Of a stretch of DNA of 64,000 nt, positions 25,101-34,859 are shown one piece after another. Every line of letters starts with the position of its first letter. Positions within the stretch are counted from its first letter, which is position 1. The position numbers and the translations under genes are program-made. Below the pieces are notes generated by a model. That model made no database searches, was not told where the DNA came from, and saw only the letters and a list, made by a program, of their open reading frames with translations. This DNA is from Schistosoma haematobium (taxonomy: Eukaryota; Platyhelminthes; Trematoda; Strigeidida; Schistosomatidae), in assembly GCF_000699445.3 (NCBI RefSeq), contig NC_067198.1, positions 38,477,523 to 38,541,522 on the forward strand. Direction: 5' to 3'.

Positions 25101-25919
25101 GAAGTTTCCATTTTAACTTTAGTGTATAAGGCTCTTATTATCAGGCTCAAGTTTACAAGACGCTGACTTTCAAAAATGTTTGCTATTTCAGCTCACAAAC
25201 TTGGAGAGTTTTGTAAGTTGCTTTCAGAAACATTTTAACACTTTTGTAGTGTTTTTCAATTTGTTTCCATTACAATATGAAATGGATAGATATTAGTTCA
25301 AGTGTGTCTACATATATCGTACGTTGTTATGCAACTTTAAATTTGAACCACTCTTAAACTAATGATCTTCACTAAACCTCAATTTTCATACAATTCGTTT
25401 GTCTAACTATACATGAGGATCTGAAATAAACAGATTATTCATGCATTTCGTAATTCAGCCTTCTGCATTCTCGTTATAAAAAAGAGTTATTCACTGAATT
25501 TTTCAAAATTCTGCAACGAATAAAAGTAGATCACTTGATTAGAATATGCTTCTATTTCTTAAAGGTACATTTGAATCTTCATCAAAAGTGGACACTCTTT
25601 GACATGATTAGTTTGATTTCGTTGCGTTCTTTCATTTGATTTAGATCGACAAACATACACAATTACTCAAATCTGCATCTTTATCAAGATCTAGATAATA
25701 GTTATTCTATTTTCAGTTTATCACGGGTTCATCACATATAAAACGGTTTGTTTTCTTTCAGTAAAAAAACTAAATGTAAGTTTTATCAGGTTTAATTTAA
25801 AATGAACGAGTATTTCTCAAATAGGCTGAAGCAACGTTTTCATCTATGAGATAAAACTGTAATCTGTATTCTTGCAAGAATATCCTTTTTGTGTATAGGA
25901 GAACCGTGTTGAACATTAA
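16067..25919 (+). CDS. Micro-exon gene A, small secreted Cys-rich protein
   Basis: Reconstructed gene of 13 coding exons: 16067-16136, 17097-17108, 18239-18253, 20024-20038, 20157-20171, 20819-20836, 21708-21716, 22149-22157, 22944-22970, 24408-24428, 25192-25212, 25762-25775, 25899-25919. Lengths are 70, 12, 15, 15, 15, 18, 9, 9, 27, 21, 21, 14 and 21 bp, total 267 bp: 88 codons and TAA. Every exon has AG before and GT after (mostly gtaag, gtgag or gtatg). Exons 2-11 are multiples of three in phase 1, and the joined frame is open throughout. Product: signal peptide (MKSSG...LLAIFSD), then a short mature chain with five Cys (modules GTTCC, SKICC, VGNDCK) and a basic/acidic tail. This is the architecture of schistosome MEGs, whose products are secreted by host-facing stages and vary by exon skipping. 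The exact MEG family is not recognised; function unknown. Paralogous to gene B. Confidence 0.75.
17097..17108 (+). CDS. Gene A exon 2 (12 bp)
   Basis: tactag | GTGCTGAATGGG | gtgagtcag; reads GAEW in phase 1. Nearly the same as gene B exon 2 (GTGATGGTTGGG, gtgagtc), strong support that both are real. Confidence 0.7.
17835..17895 (+). ncRNA. Hammerhead ribozyme, Sm-alpha type, core intact
   Basis: In gene A intron 2. Core CTGACGAG (17839-17846), stem II GTCC...GGAC around an ATAT loop, GAAAC, then the GTC cleavage triplet at 17869-17871. Stem I can pair CTGG with CTAG, allowing one G-U. Downstream ATTCCACTGCTAGCCACT matches the schistosome Sm-alpha consensus. Core position 7 is C instead of U, a tolerated position. 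The only copy here with all core bases in place. Predicted to self-cleave after 17871 if transcribed on the plus strand. Confidence 0.85.
18239..18253 (+). CDS. Gene A exon 3 (15 bp)
   Basis: gtctgacag | GAACAACGTGTTGTG | gtatgtg; reads GTTCC. Paired cysteines resemble exon 5 and gene B exon 47266-47280. Confidence 0.7.
19410..19795 (+). repeat. Dispersed repeat in gene A intron 3
   Basis: Matches the reverse complement of about 58500-58905 by eye: an ATT-rich end, a segment with ACGATCTCGGTAT and ATACCACGAGAT, and GACTCGACGCCACGCTACA at the far end. The ATT-repeat end suggests the 3' end of a retroposon. Family not recognised. Confidence 0.6.
20024..20038 (+). CDS. Gene A exon 4 (15 bp)
   Basis: ttctataatag | ACGAAGATGGAAACT | gtaagtaatc; reads DEDGN. 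Very close (118 bp) to exon 5. Confidence 0.6.
20157..20171 (+). CDS. Gene A exon 5 (15 bp)
   Basis: ttaatgtag | CTAAGATATGTTGTG | gtacgtc; reads SKICC after exon 4 (AKICC if exon 4 is skipped). Resembles gene B KFRCC exon. Confidence 0.65.
20819..20836 (+). CDS. Gene A exon 6 (18 bp)
   Basis: tttcttctttag | TCGGTAATGATTGTAAGG | gtaagttg; reads VGNDCK. Strong pyrimidine tract and donor. Confidence 0.75.
21110..21420 (+). repeat. Possible solo LTR in gene A intron 6
   Basis: Locally different composition, with a TATA-like TATAAATATTG at about 21210 followed by a pyrimidine-rich CTTCTCC/TTCGCT tract, reminiscent of an LTR promoter. No coding part of an LTR element flanks it. Boundaries not determined. 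Confidence 0.25.
21708..21716 (+). CDS. Gene A exon 7 (9 bp)
   Basis: cgacattttag | ATGTCAGAA | gtaagcttgg; reads DVR in phase 1. Gene B has a comparable 9-bp exon reading VIR (41199-41207). Confidence 0.6.
22149..22157 (+). CDS. Gene A exon 8 (9 bp)
   Basis: tattatcatctcag | AACCAAGAC | gtatgttcgg; reads KPR after exon 7 or EPR if exon 7 is skipped. Good pyrimidine tract. Confidence 0.6.
22262..22830 (-). repeat. Retroposon fragment in gene A intron 8
   Basis: A GC-richer block with open but unrelated reading frames on both strands. In minus orientation it ends CTTGTACCAATGTTTATGTG, then AT-rich sequence and CAACAACAACAA, like the 3' end of the insertion at 38089-38524 (CTTGTACCAATATTTATATG then AAT repeats). 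Probably the 3' end of a non-LTR element or a SINE using it. Confidence 0.55.
22944..22970 (+). CDS. Gene A exon 9 (27 bp)
   Basis: accatatag acceptor, exon begins GCTCTGGAGAA and ends CTCGATTTAT, then gtaagaac. Reads RSGEDYLDL in phase 1. The longest internal exon. Confidence 0.65.
24408..24428 (+). CDS. Gene A exon 10 (21 bp)
   Basis: cttaaaacag acceptor, exon begins ACCGGAGAAAA and ends GGGATGG, then gtaagtc. Reads YRRKLGM. Shares the KLG core with exon 11, so the two may be duplicates. Confidence 0.65.
25192..25212 (+). CDS. Gene A exon 11 (21 bp)
   Basis: tttgctatttcag acceptor, exon begins CTCACAAACTT and ends GAGAGTTTT, then gtaagttg. Reads AHKLGEF. Strong splice sites. Confidence 0.7.
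25762..25775 (+). CDS. Gene A exon 12 (14 bp)
   Basis: tttctttcag | TAAAAAAACTAAAT | gtaagttt. The only internal exon not a multiple of three; reads LKKLN and moves the junction from phase 1 to phase 0, which the last exon then matches. A miscounted A in the homopolymer would change this. Confidence 0.6.
25899..25919 (+). CDS. Gene A terminal exon
   Basis: ttttgtgtatag acceptor, then in phase 0 ENRVEH and TAA (25917-25919). An ATTAAA overlaps the stop at 25914-25919; another at 26235-26240 could be the poly(A) signal. Confidence 0.55.
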   Translation, partial: ENRVEH

Positions 25920-26234
25920 AAATGAAGAAATTAATCAGAAACATTTTCGTTTTGATTCGAGTGTTGGCAACCAAATATCAAAAATGATTGTTAAGCAAAC
26001 TTTACTGATGTCAGATTCATGTGGTAAATGATTCTTATAATTTGTGGTTGGTCACATAGATATCGTAAACGATTAATGGTCAATTTATACATTTTCTTTT
26101 GCTTTATATTTCGATATCGGAAGTATTTTAAGTCAGACTAGATGGTACATAATTTAAAACTATTGACTAATTTAACATCGCAATGGTGTTAAAAATGTTC
26201 ACTTTGTGTTCTTGTATTTCAATAAGCGTTATTC

Positions 26235-26240
26235 ATTAAA
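26235..26240 (+). terminator. Candidate poly(A) signal of gene A
   Basis: ATTAAA about 315 bases after the stop codon. Chosen by position only. Confidence 0.25.
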
Positions 26241-26364
26241 TGAAATATTGAATATAATTAATCACATGATTCTTCGCTCGGACATTCAATGTCAGTACAC
26301 AGTCAACCATGAACCCATGTGTAAAATTATTTAACCAGAACTTACAACGGATACCTGAATTAAG

Positions 26365-26450
26365 GAAAGATGGATAGTGGTTAGCATTGGATACAAAATG
26401 CGCTTGTTGTCATTTTTGGGACTCATCAGTTTGATGTACCTGCATCCCAG
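26365..26450 (-). repeat. Degenerate hammerhead repeat (left arm)
   Basis: Minus strand carries CTGATGAGTCCC, but the GGACGAAAC part is altered (ATGACAACAAG), so self-cleavage is unlikely. It forms an inverted repeat with the plus-strand copy at 26575-26770. Confidence 0.7.
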
Positions 26451-26574
26451 AGTTGATGTTCACTGTGGGACTCTAATCCAGTACCGTTTGCTTCAAACGA
26501 CATCCCATTATCCACTTAGCTACTGAGACCTGATACGGCACTGGGTTCGAGTCTCGGCGTGAACATCAACTACG
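26451..26574 (+). repeat. Centre of inverted Sm-alpha pair, B-box-like
   Basis: Contains GGTTCGAGTCT (about 26543-26553), one or two bases from the pol III B-box consensus; Sm-alpha repeats are described as SINE-like. Flanked by inverted arms around TACCTGCATCCC and GGGACGCAGGTA. Confidence 0.5.
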
Positions 26575-26770
26575 GGACGCAGGTAAATCCAGCTGACGAG
26601 TCCCAAATAGAACGAAGTGCGCATCAAACTGGTTTCCACTGCTAGACACTATCCATCTTTGCTTAAAAAGCTTGTGACTTGAGGCTATGTCGAGGCAATG
26701 CTCAAAGGATGCACATATGTCAAGATGAGAGTGATCAATTACAGTCCTAAATAAAAAGCAAAACAACACC
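26575..26770 (+). repeat. Degenerate hammerhead repeat (right arm)
   Basis: CTGACGAGTCCC at 26593, but stem II GGAC is GAAC and GAAA is GAAG, and the cleavage triplet is ATC. The Sm-alpha tail TTCCACTGCTAGACACT... and AAAAAGCTTGTGACTT follow. Probably inactive. Confidence 0.75.
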
Positions 26771-27384
26771 AAGTGGATACCTGAATTGATAATATATCAC
26801 TCTTCAGAAAATTAACTTTCATTAGGATTTATTGAAAATGATAACATTGACAAAAGACAAGCGTTGGTTCTGTTCAATATTATTTTCTAATACATCCCTT
26901 ATTTTGATTTGAATGTGCGCTTTAGATTCACTTAATACTCACTACTTGTTCATACACTATTTATTCATGGTTTGTCAATGAATATTTGTGTTATTTGTTG
27001 TTGTCTTTTATTGAAACAATATAGAGTCATTGAAGATAATTTGATCAACATGCAGTAAAATTATTGAGATATGCGAAATTGCCTGATTTCTAAAGTGATC
27101 TTCAAATTTCTTAATGCTAACGAATAATTGTGTTTGTAATTGATTTGTATTTTATCGATAAACTAAACTTAATTCATTAATTTATTTTGTCTTATTTCTC
27201 AACTATAAAAAGTAAACATACTGGACTATAGAATATTGATAGGTATTATGAGATCTAATTCATCAACCATGTCGAAGCAGTCAAAATGATAACTGTTGTG
27301 TGACGTTATACAATGTCTATAAAGGTAATTGGTCTGGTTCAAATGAAGTGAACAAATAAGCATTTTTAATTTTACTTGGTAATA

Positions 27385-27675
27385 TTAAAATATTGCGGTG
27401 TGTGCTACTGATGTCGATGGATATAAGTAGTATGTATCATCAACCAAAAGTGAAATGTCTGGTGGCAGAAGGTTAAGAAGATTGAAGAAAAGAGAATGAG
27501 AACAGAGCATCATTGGTGTGTAAATGAAGGAACAGTAAGGTCTGAGACGATTGATTGATATTTTGCAAATGAATTATTTATTGTATGATTCTCAGACTTT
27601 ACCAAGATATTCTGGGAGGTTGTATTAGAATACGTTTGGTTGTCCCCGCTTGTGTTCTCCTTCGCTACTGTATTA
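27385..27675. repeat. Dispersed repeat, copy 1
   Basis: Resembles 49127-49445 over its whole length: GGTGTGTGCTACT at the left end, GATATAAGTAGTAT, TTGATATTTTGCAAAT in the middle, and GATTGTCCCCACTCGTGTTCT-like sequence (TGGTTGTCCCCGCTTGTGTTCT here) at the right. No coding capacity seen. Likely a SINE or LTR fragment. Confidence 0.6.
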
Positions 27676-28377
27676 TTAAAAAGTTTTCAAACCAATTGCA
27701 CGATTAGTTTACTCAGTTACTGTGGAGACTAGCCTTCTGTCGTATTCGACATCCCATTCAAATAAATAGTAGTTTCTAAAAGTTATGAATGAATAACTCT
27801 TATGAAACGTTAATGGTACAGACTAACAACATTTGTATTAATTAATAGTAATATTAATTGACTCATGGATAATTTTTTGTGATCAGAATTATAGCGAACA
27901 AAAGGCCAGAATTGTATACAGTAATCGTGAACATCCATTGCTCAGTACTGATTTATATTGAGAAACGGATGATATTACTCAACCATGAGGCTTCAGTATA
28001 ACAAAGCATATTAACTCATTGAAAATACACATGTTAACTACAAATATTTTAATATTAAATATTTAAGTATTGTAGGATGGTTAACGTAAACTTAGTGAAA
28101 TTATCGTCCTCCTTCGTCTCGCTCCAATTTCATCGTATCATGCTAAAGAATTGTATATCACGTCTGGTCACGTAACTGTTCGTCATTAACACAAATGTTC
28201 GTGATATAATTAAGGTGAACGACAAGATCTAAATATTTATATTTGGTAACAAACGGTCATACATCTTTTGTATGCAGATTATTCTTATTTGTCCACATAC
28301 ATACTGTTGATCATACATCCTATAACCATTTTATGATCTCAGTTGCATTGTGTAGTTATGTTTACTTAACTCTAAAT

Positions 28378-28980
28378 CTAGAATTGTTGATGAGCGTCAA
28401 GTTCTCGTTGTTGGGATGATTGTCGGCCTGTTAACCATATAGTTGTTCCAAGTTCTGTCGTTTTATTACTTAAACAGAGTGCATTATTAAGCATAACAAT
28501 GAGCAGACTATGATTACTTGAGAAGTAGTCCACTACACTGCATGTTCCCTTCTGACTACATCTATTTTGGGTGCCTAGTTCAAGTGGCAATACTTCCGGG
28601 TTTGAAAAATGGCTAGAAGAGCATTTATATGTTTCCTGTGGTGAAGACAGGACTAGTTGATTGCACTTTTCATGAGTGTCACAAGTGCGGTCGCGGTTAC
28701 CTGATTTCTTTACCACGTTTGTTCATGTATTATCCAGTTCATTTGATTTGGGAGGCTGAATTGTCTACACTTCTGTGGCACTGATAGTTTGTGCTGTTCT
28801 TGGCATAGGGGTTCGGACGTTCCGCACAGAACCAGATATAAATTATGGTGCTCATTCACCTCAGAATAGCTAAACGGAATATTGCCACAACTATTGACGA
28901 TGTACAGATGTGTTGTTTTGAGAGCGTGAAGGTGTCTCTTAAGCGGCTTCAGTTTGCTCTTCAAGTACATGGTCATTTCT
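28378..28980 (-). other. Unclassified coding-like stretch
   Basis: Two adjoining minus-strand frames of 112 and 88 codons in otherwise stop-rich DNA. No domain recognised. Could be decayed transposon sequence linked to the Gypsy relic beginning near 29430, or chance. Confidence 0.2.
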
Positions 28981-29429
28981 AATTGGTACCAATTTTGAGT
29001 GATTCCGTATTAGATTTCTAAAGTAAAGACTTCATGCTATTACTCAGTCAAGATTTGTTAACACAAGGTTTTATGTAATCAGGTCCGTATCTTTTACTAT
29101 AATTTAAGCTATGTGTTGGCCCTTTTGTGTTGGTAATGCACATGTATTTGCATAGGATGTCTAGCAACGAAGAGTTTCTTTCCACTATTCGATTCGAAGA
29201 ATGTCAGATCTCATGCAGTTAGTTCCCTTTATTTAATGTCAGATCTGCAGACATTTTAAACTTTGTTTGTGTCAGCGGTCTTCTCACTAGAGTGGTGGTT
29301 ACTATCTACTATGTCCTGATTGCTTGCTATTTGCCATGATGGAGTGGCACTAGTACTTGTTTTGTTGATGCTAAGCAAGCTCAGATCAGATGATGCGACA
29401 TCATTAGTATTTGAAGATGTTCAGTTCGG

Positions 29430-30629
29430 TAGCGCAAAAGTGACATGTGATATGTCGACAGGCCGACCGCGACCATTCAACCCGAAACTATTGTGACAGA
29501 AGGTATTTAAAAGTATGCACAACATATCACATCTGGGAATAAAAGCCATGGTGAAGCTAATCAGCCAACACTTCTTATGAACAAACATGAATCGCGATGT
29601 GCGTAATTGAACACAGGCATACATGAAGTGTCAAAAAGTCAAATTACATCGTAATACTAGCTCCGCAACGGGTTCATTCACTCATCCAGATACTGGATTC
29701 GAACATAAGCACATCGAACTCGTTGGATCACTGCCGTTTTCGAATGAGCACAACTATATTTTTACATGTATCGATAGACTTACACGATGGTCTGTAGCGG
29801 TACCGATAAAAGACATCTCAGCCGAGTCTGTATCGAAAGCTCAGTCGGAAATTGGATTTCTTACTATGGCGTACGAGCGATTATCACAACCGATCGAGGA
29901 GCTCATTTTGAAAGTCGACTCTTCCAGTAGCTTAAACGTATTCGCACGACATCCTATCATCCAATGTCAAGCGAAATTGTTAAACACCTGCATAGACAGT
30001 TAAAAGCACGTCTTACGTCTGTGATTGTTAACAATAATAATAAGCTAATAAACTCCCTGTAGTCTTGTTGGGTTTAAGAACAACAATCAAACAGGATATG
30101 AGATGTCCAACAGAGTTGGTATATAGAACTACTCTACGTTTACCCGGAGAATTTCCTGCTTCAGCTAAAAGTGTGCCGACTGATGTAGCCAACTACGTGC
30201 AACGTCTGAAGAAGCACATAAATGGTCTAAAAATAATACTACCCCAGACTACAACAACGACGAGTGTTCATGCCGCAGGAACTACATAATAGCACTCAAG
30301 TATTCATTAGAAGAGAAAACGTACAATCAGCTTTGCAGTCAAATTACGATGGTCCGTTCAAAGTGATTGCGAGGATGAATAAGACAGTTACTGTAGAAGA
30401 AGTTGGAAAGACGGGTGTAATCAGCATCGATCGAGTGAAACCACCTTTCATAGATAGCCATTTTCAATCGACAAGTACAGACTTCTCGAAGGCGATCACA
30501 CCAACGAAACATGAGTCTCAAGAATCAACGACGCTAACGAAGCTTGAAGAGGAGACTCCGGTAACAACGATATTTGGCCGCAACACTATATCGCTACAAT
30601 TTTATATTGATAATTTTCCACTATTTTGA
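29430..30629 (+). pseudogene. Gypsy-like pol relic (integrase end)
   Basis: 5'-truncated pol fragment of the same broad family as the minus-strand element at 3330-7202. From 29430: STGRPRPFNPK, a broken HHCC finger (HNISHLGIKA, CxxC as CMKCQK variant MKCQK), then FEHKHIELVGSLPF (the first catalytic Asp replaced by Glu), CIDRLTRWSVAVPIKDISAES. The DDE region is then scrambled, followed by LGLRTTIKQDMRCPTELVYRTTLRLPGEF and a C-terminal domain (TQVFIRRENVQ, YDGPFKVI) in other frames. Several stops and frame changes; dead. Confidence 0.85.
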
Positions 30630-31290
30630 ATATTGTCGATAATTCTTCCCCGTCATTGTGTACTCGTGGATTAGTAAGCTTATGTTATACTTGGCATATC
30701 TTATGAACCCTTACACCAATGTGTATAATTTTTTCGAAATCATACCATATTCCTTTTATTTTTTACCACTATTTTATATATAACCTCACGGATACACAGC
30801 ACACACTAACTTCATTCTAATTTGTATAAGCCAATTTCTTCAAGCGAACGTAACTATTCTATTCAGTGTAACATTCTTTGTGCAAACACATACATTTTTT
30901 CATATATCATTGTTTGTGGGGTAGGTGTTATTATAGCAACTATATTACAAACAATTTCGATTATGGTTAATTTTGATTGAGCGCTTTTTATTAACTTACT
31001 TAACAATGTTATTTGAACAATAACAATTCGCATATTTCTTTGTACTGATCATATGATAGACTCACTCGATGATTCATCCTCCTCCCCATATATGTATGTA
31101 CTCAAGTCCTATAATTAGTCCTCGCTTTGCCTTGCTGCGCCCTTATGTGATTTCACTATAAATTCGCCTATGTAATTGCTCCCATATACTTATTCGCCTC
31201 TCCGCCTCAAATACGCACGATATGCTTATAGCTTTGTGATCTGACTAAACTGCAAGTGGAACTATTACTGTTACTACCATTGTAGTTAAA
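30630..31290 (+). repeat. Downstream part of Gypsy relic, possible 3' LTR
   Basis: AT-rich sequence following pol. About 31070-31280 has a locally CT-rich region with TATAAATTCGCC, LTR-promoter-like. No second LTR is available to define ends. Confidence 0.3.
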
Positions 31291-32637
31291 AAACATCTTG
31301 CTGAACGAAAACGTTTGTTCCAAAACAGAACAAAAGTTCTCATGAATTTCAATGAGTTATATTTCAGCAGTTACTCGGTCAATAGAAAAATATCCATTTG
31401 AACATATCTCAGTCAACTGTTACGATGATAAGCTTTTGTGAACTTTGCATAATGTGATAAATAATAAATGTTTCATTTAAAATCATCATGCAAATTTTTT
31501 GCTTCTTTATGACTTTTTTCCAGAAGATGCTAGTGAATGGGAGAAAAAGATTTGTTTAATTGGCTGTTTCAGAAATGTATAAGATGAATAACAACAATTT
31601 AACTTGTATTTATCACGAGATCTTGCATGTATGACATGGTAAATGATAATCTGTCATGATTCAGCATTCGAAAAATTCAAATGAATTATATTAAAGAAAT
31701 ATCTATCACCTGAATTCACACTAGAATCTACGAACTGGAATGTAAGGATGTTCTTTAACGATATGAACGACTTCTACATAATCTCAGAGATTCAGTCATG
31801 CACATACTTTAGTCTGTGAAACCCATGGGTGATGATCTATTTAAAAGCACCAATGATTATGTTAGTATGACCATATACATAGGCTTGCTGATGAGTTTTC
31901 CTCTAAAGTCATTTCATTGATTGACAAATTGAAAATTATTTGTCGAATGATCGAATAATTCTGTAAACCTGATATCAATATGTCAATGGAGAAATGGGTT
32001 CACTTTATGTATGTATGCTCCACAAACATTATTCTGAGGATATAGGTTAAGAAGTGGTAAAGCTTACTAGTAGTTCCATATTCTAAAAAGATTAAGATGA
32101 AAAATGACCTTTTAATTTACACAGTACTATTAATAACTGGATTTTTGTTGATCATAACGTGTTTGTGTTACGAGTGAATTACACTCATGGTAACAGAATG
32201 TAAAACCAGTTAGTAAAATTGGTCATTTACAGATTAAAAGATTACAGGAGGCTTATCAATAAATATACATATTAACTATTGATTCGAGTCTTTTCACGCA
32301 TTCCAGTTGTTTGTTGAGCTACGTAATTAAATTAACTTCAGACGCATCATTTCAAAAAGTTTAAATCGAGTGAAGAGAACTTACTTTTAAATTTGTTACC
32401 TTGGTAAGATTTTAATGAATTATGAATAGTTAGTATGAAGTTTACCTAAGCGAAATGGTTTAATCTTACTAAAGACAGATAACCATCTGTATTTCGCGAA
32501 GAATGTATGTTAAGAATGGTGAAAATTTCGTTTTATTTTTCATCTCAATAAAAACACCTAGTTATTATGTACTTTATGGTTTAAATTGTTTTTTTTCTGA
32601 TTGACATTGTTTAACAAAGTTGTTTTCTACGGGTTAG
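31291..32637. other. AT-rich intergenic DNA, nothing seen
   Basis: No ORF, RNA or recognisable repeat supported. Confidence 0.4.
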
Positions 32638-33280
32638 TGGTACTGACGCTATTTCCAACCCTCCTATTTTATTTGAACTTGAGATTGACAGTAACCCTAG
32701 ATGGGCTACAGAAGAAAAAAAGCTAGTAGTGAAATATTGTGAACAAGAGCATGCGGTTAAAGTAAAATAAGCCAGGTTGATCACTGAGATTGAAGATCAG
32801 TGAAATAGATGAGAAGAGCCTTTTGAACAATTATTGGATAGACCAGCTATTTTAAACTCATCAAACGTCGAAGCAGCACCTACAGACAATTCTATAGATG
32901 TCACCTATTCGGCGAACGAAGAAATCAACACGGCCATCAGACAACATACTACATATTCTATTCAAGATAATGAGAGAGGAAGTACAAGTGCTGATACACT
33001 GGAAATAAGATACTTCGTCAAGATACTAAGGAAGGATTTCAACAAGTGTGAGAGCTACAGAGCCATCCCACTGATATAAGTACCATGAAGATTTTTTAAC
33101 GGAGATTTACTGAATCCAATGAAAGATTCAGTAAACTGAAAGCTTCGGGATCAAATGAATGAATAACGGATGTGAAGAACTGGAAACGATAGCCCAGGAC
33201 AGAGCTAGACGGAGAATCCTGGTATTGGGTCTGTGTTGCTATACGAAAGGTAACAGGAGAATGTATGTAAGTATATAAAT
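32638..33280 (+). pseudogene. Condensed RTE-like relic D
   Basis: Short remnant of the family at 42005-46292. At 32834-33079: NSSNVEAAPTDNSIDV, then a KCESYRAIPL trace (copy H has [13 protein letters not shown] and [10 protein letters not shown]). It then jumps to the extreme 3' end at about 33185-33270 (GCCCAGGACAGAG, GTAACAGGAGAATG, GTAAGTA). RT palm and most of the endonuclease are absent. Confidence 0.75.
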
Positions 33281-34859
33281 GTGCAATATTTTCGGAGTAC
33301 TAATATTAAGATATTTTTCCATCAATATTCCTAATGGTGAACGAAATGAATGATGTCCATGCAGTCGACACAATCATCTAAACTACAACCGACAATAACG
33401 ATATAAATATATACGTAGTTCTTAATAATACATCAGAATGTGGTGAGTTTTATTAGAATAAGAATAGTTTGAATAATCTTACAGGTCGAATTGATTAGGC
33501 CAACTATAATAGGAAAAGTCAAGGGAAAAAGGCTAATATAGATAAGTAGAATTCATTCTTAATGATGAATAAACACGACTAAAGGAATCTTAAGAATTAT
33601 AGAACATAGTATTACTAACTTACACAAGACACATAAACGTAAACATATACACGCTTTTCAACCATATGAGTACTTAAACCATCTAATTGACTCTATTCTA
33701 GTCACAAATTACTGAGTCAGTGAATTGAAGATCGATCACAGACAGTAAAAGCTAACTCATGAGCTAACAATATCATGGTTTAAATGAGTATTACTTATTA
33801 TGTGCAAAGGACTTCTGAATGAAATTACTCATAAAATGCGTGATAAAAATTAAATTAAAAATATATTTGAGTTTCCAAACCATTTTTTATCGACTTTGTT
33901 CTTAAACAGATAGTGTTTTTGAGAGTCAAACTACTTCATTTAGTTCTTTTCTAGGTAGCTGTGGTGTGTTGAATGTACGCTGATACTAATTATCATTTAC
34001 TTCTTGAAATGTTCTTAAATGTGTGTTTGTACATTACGTGACAGGAACGACAGTCAATTTAAATTTGTTATTGAATTGGCTTAATCACCAAACTTCTTTC
34101 TCAACGATCTGTATTGGATAGATTTACAAATATATTTAAATATCATCATACCCATCATTCTAATCTTGGGACCTGTGTAGAAAATATATAAGCGTAAAAT
34201 GTGAAGCTTATATACTTGTTCATATTAAACAACAATGAACAAATAAACACATGCTAAATGATATGTGTTATACACAAATTGTGATATCCTCCTATATTTT
34301 CCTATTCAAATATTACTATCAAATTTGTTTACTAAGTTTCTCGGTATCCGTTTTTTCATACACATAGTTCGCTTAGTCATTTTGAAAAGAGCAAGAACAA
34401 AGATTCTAGCAGAATAACATGAATTCATTTTATTTCGTAGGTTCTCGTCAGCTGCTTACAACCTATGGTATTTAAAAAGATAATAATTACATAATGGGTT
34501 TAAATTACTGACATGAGATGGTTTATATTGAAGAATTATTCGTAAAGTATGTCATGGGTGTAAATGAAATTAATAGGCTGAATATTGTAAATATTTACCT
34601 TATGTGAAAGAATATCCTACCACATTAATTGTGACAACAGTTCAAAAGTGGGTTAGAAACAATTGATTACATAATGAATAAACATTGATAGGAATACAGT
34701 GAGTAGAGTTCAGTTGAAAGATTATTCATTTGAAAGATAGTTGAAAAATAAAATCAATAATGTAATAAATAAATTAAAAATTTTAAGGTGCAACGAAAGA
34801 ATATTTGTCACCAAGGCAGGGAAAGATTAACAACCATATCCTTTTGAACACATAAATCA
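33281..34859. other. AT-rich intergenic DNA, nothing seen
   Basis: No supported ORF or RNA. One micro-exon-like candidate on the minus strand near 33620 was rejected for its poor acceptor. Confidence 0.4.

Noticed and set aside
25714..25742. 29-bp plus-strand candidate with good acceptor upstream of gene A exon 12
   Set aside because: Donor is gtttgt, and the length would clash with the phase of the next exon.
33625..33654. 30-bp open minus-strand micro-exon candidate
   Set aside because: Acceptor (ggttgaaaag) has no pyrimidine tract and it lies far beyond the likely 3' end of gene B.
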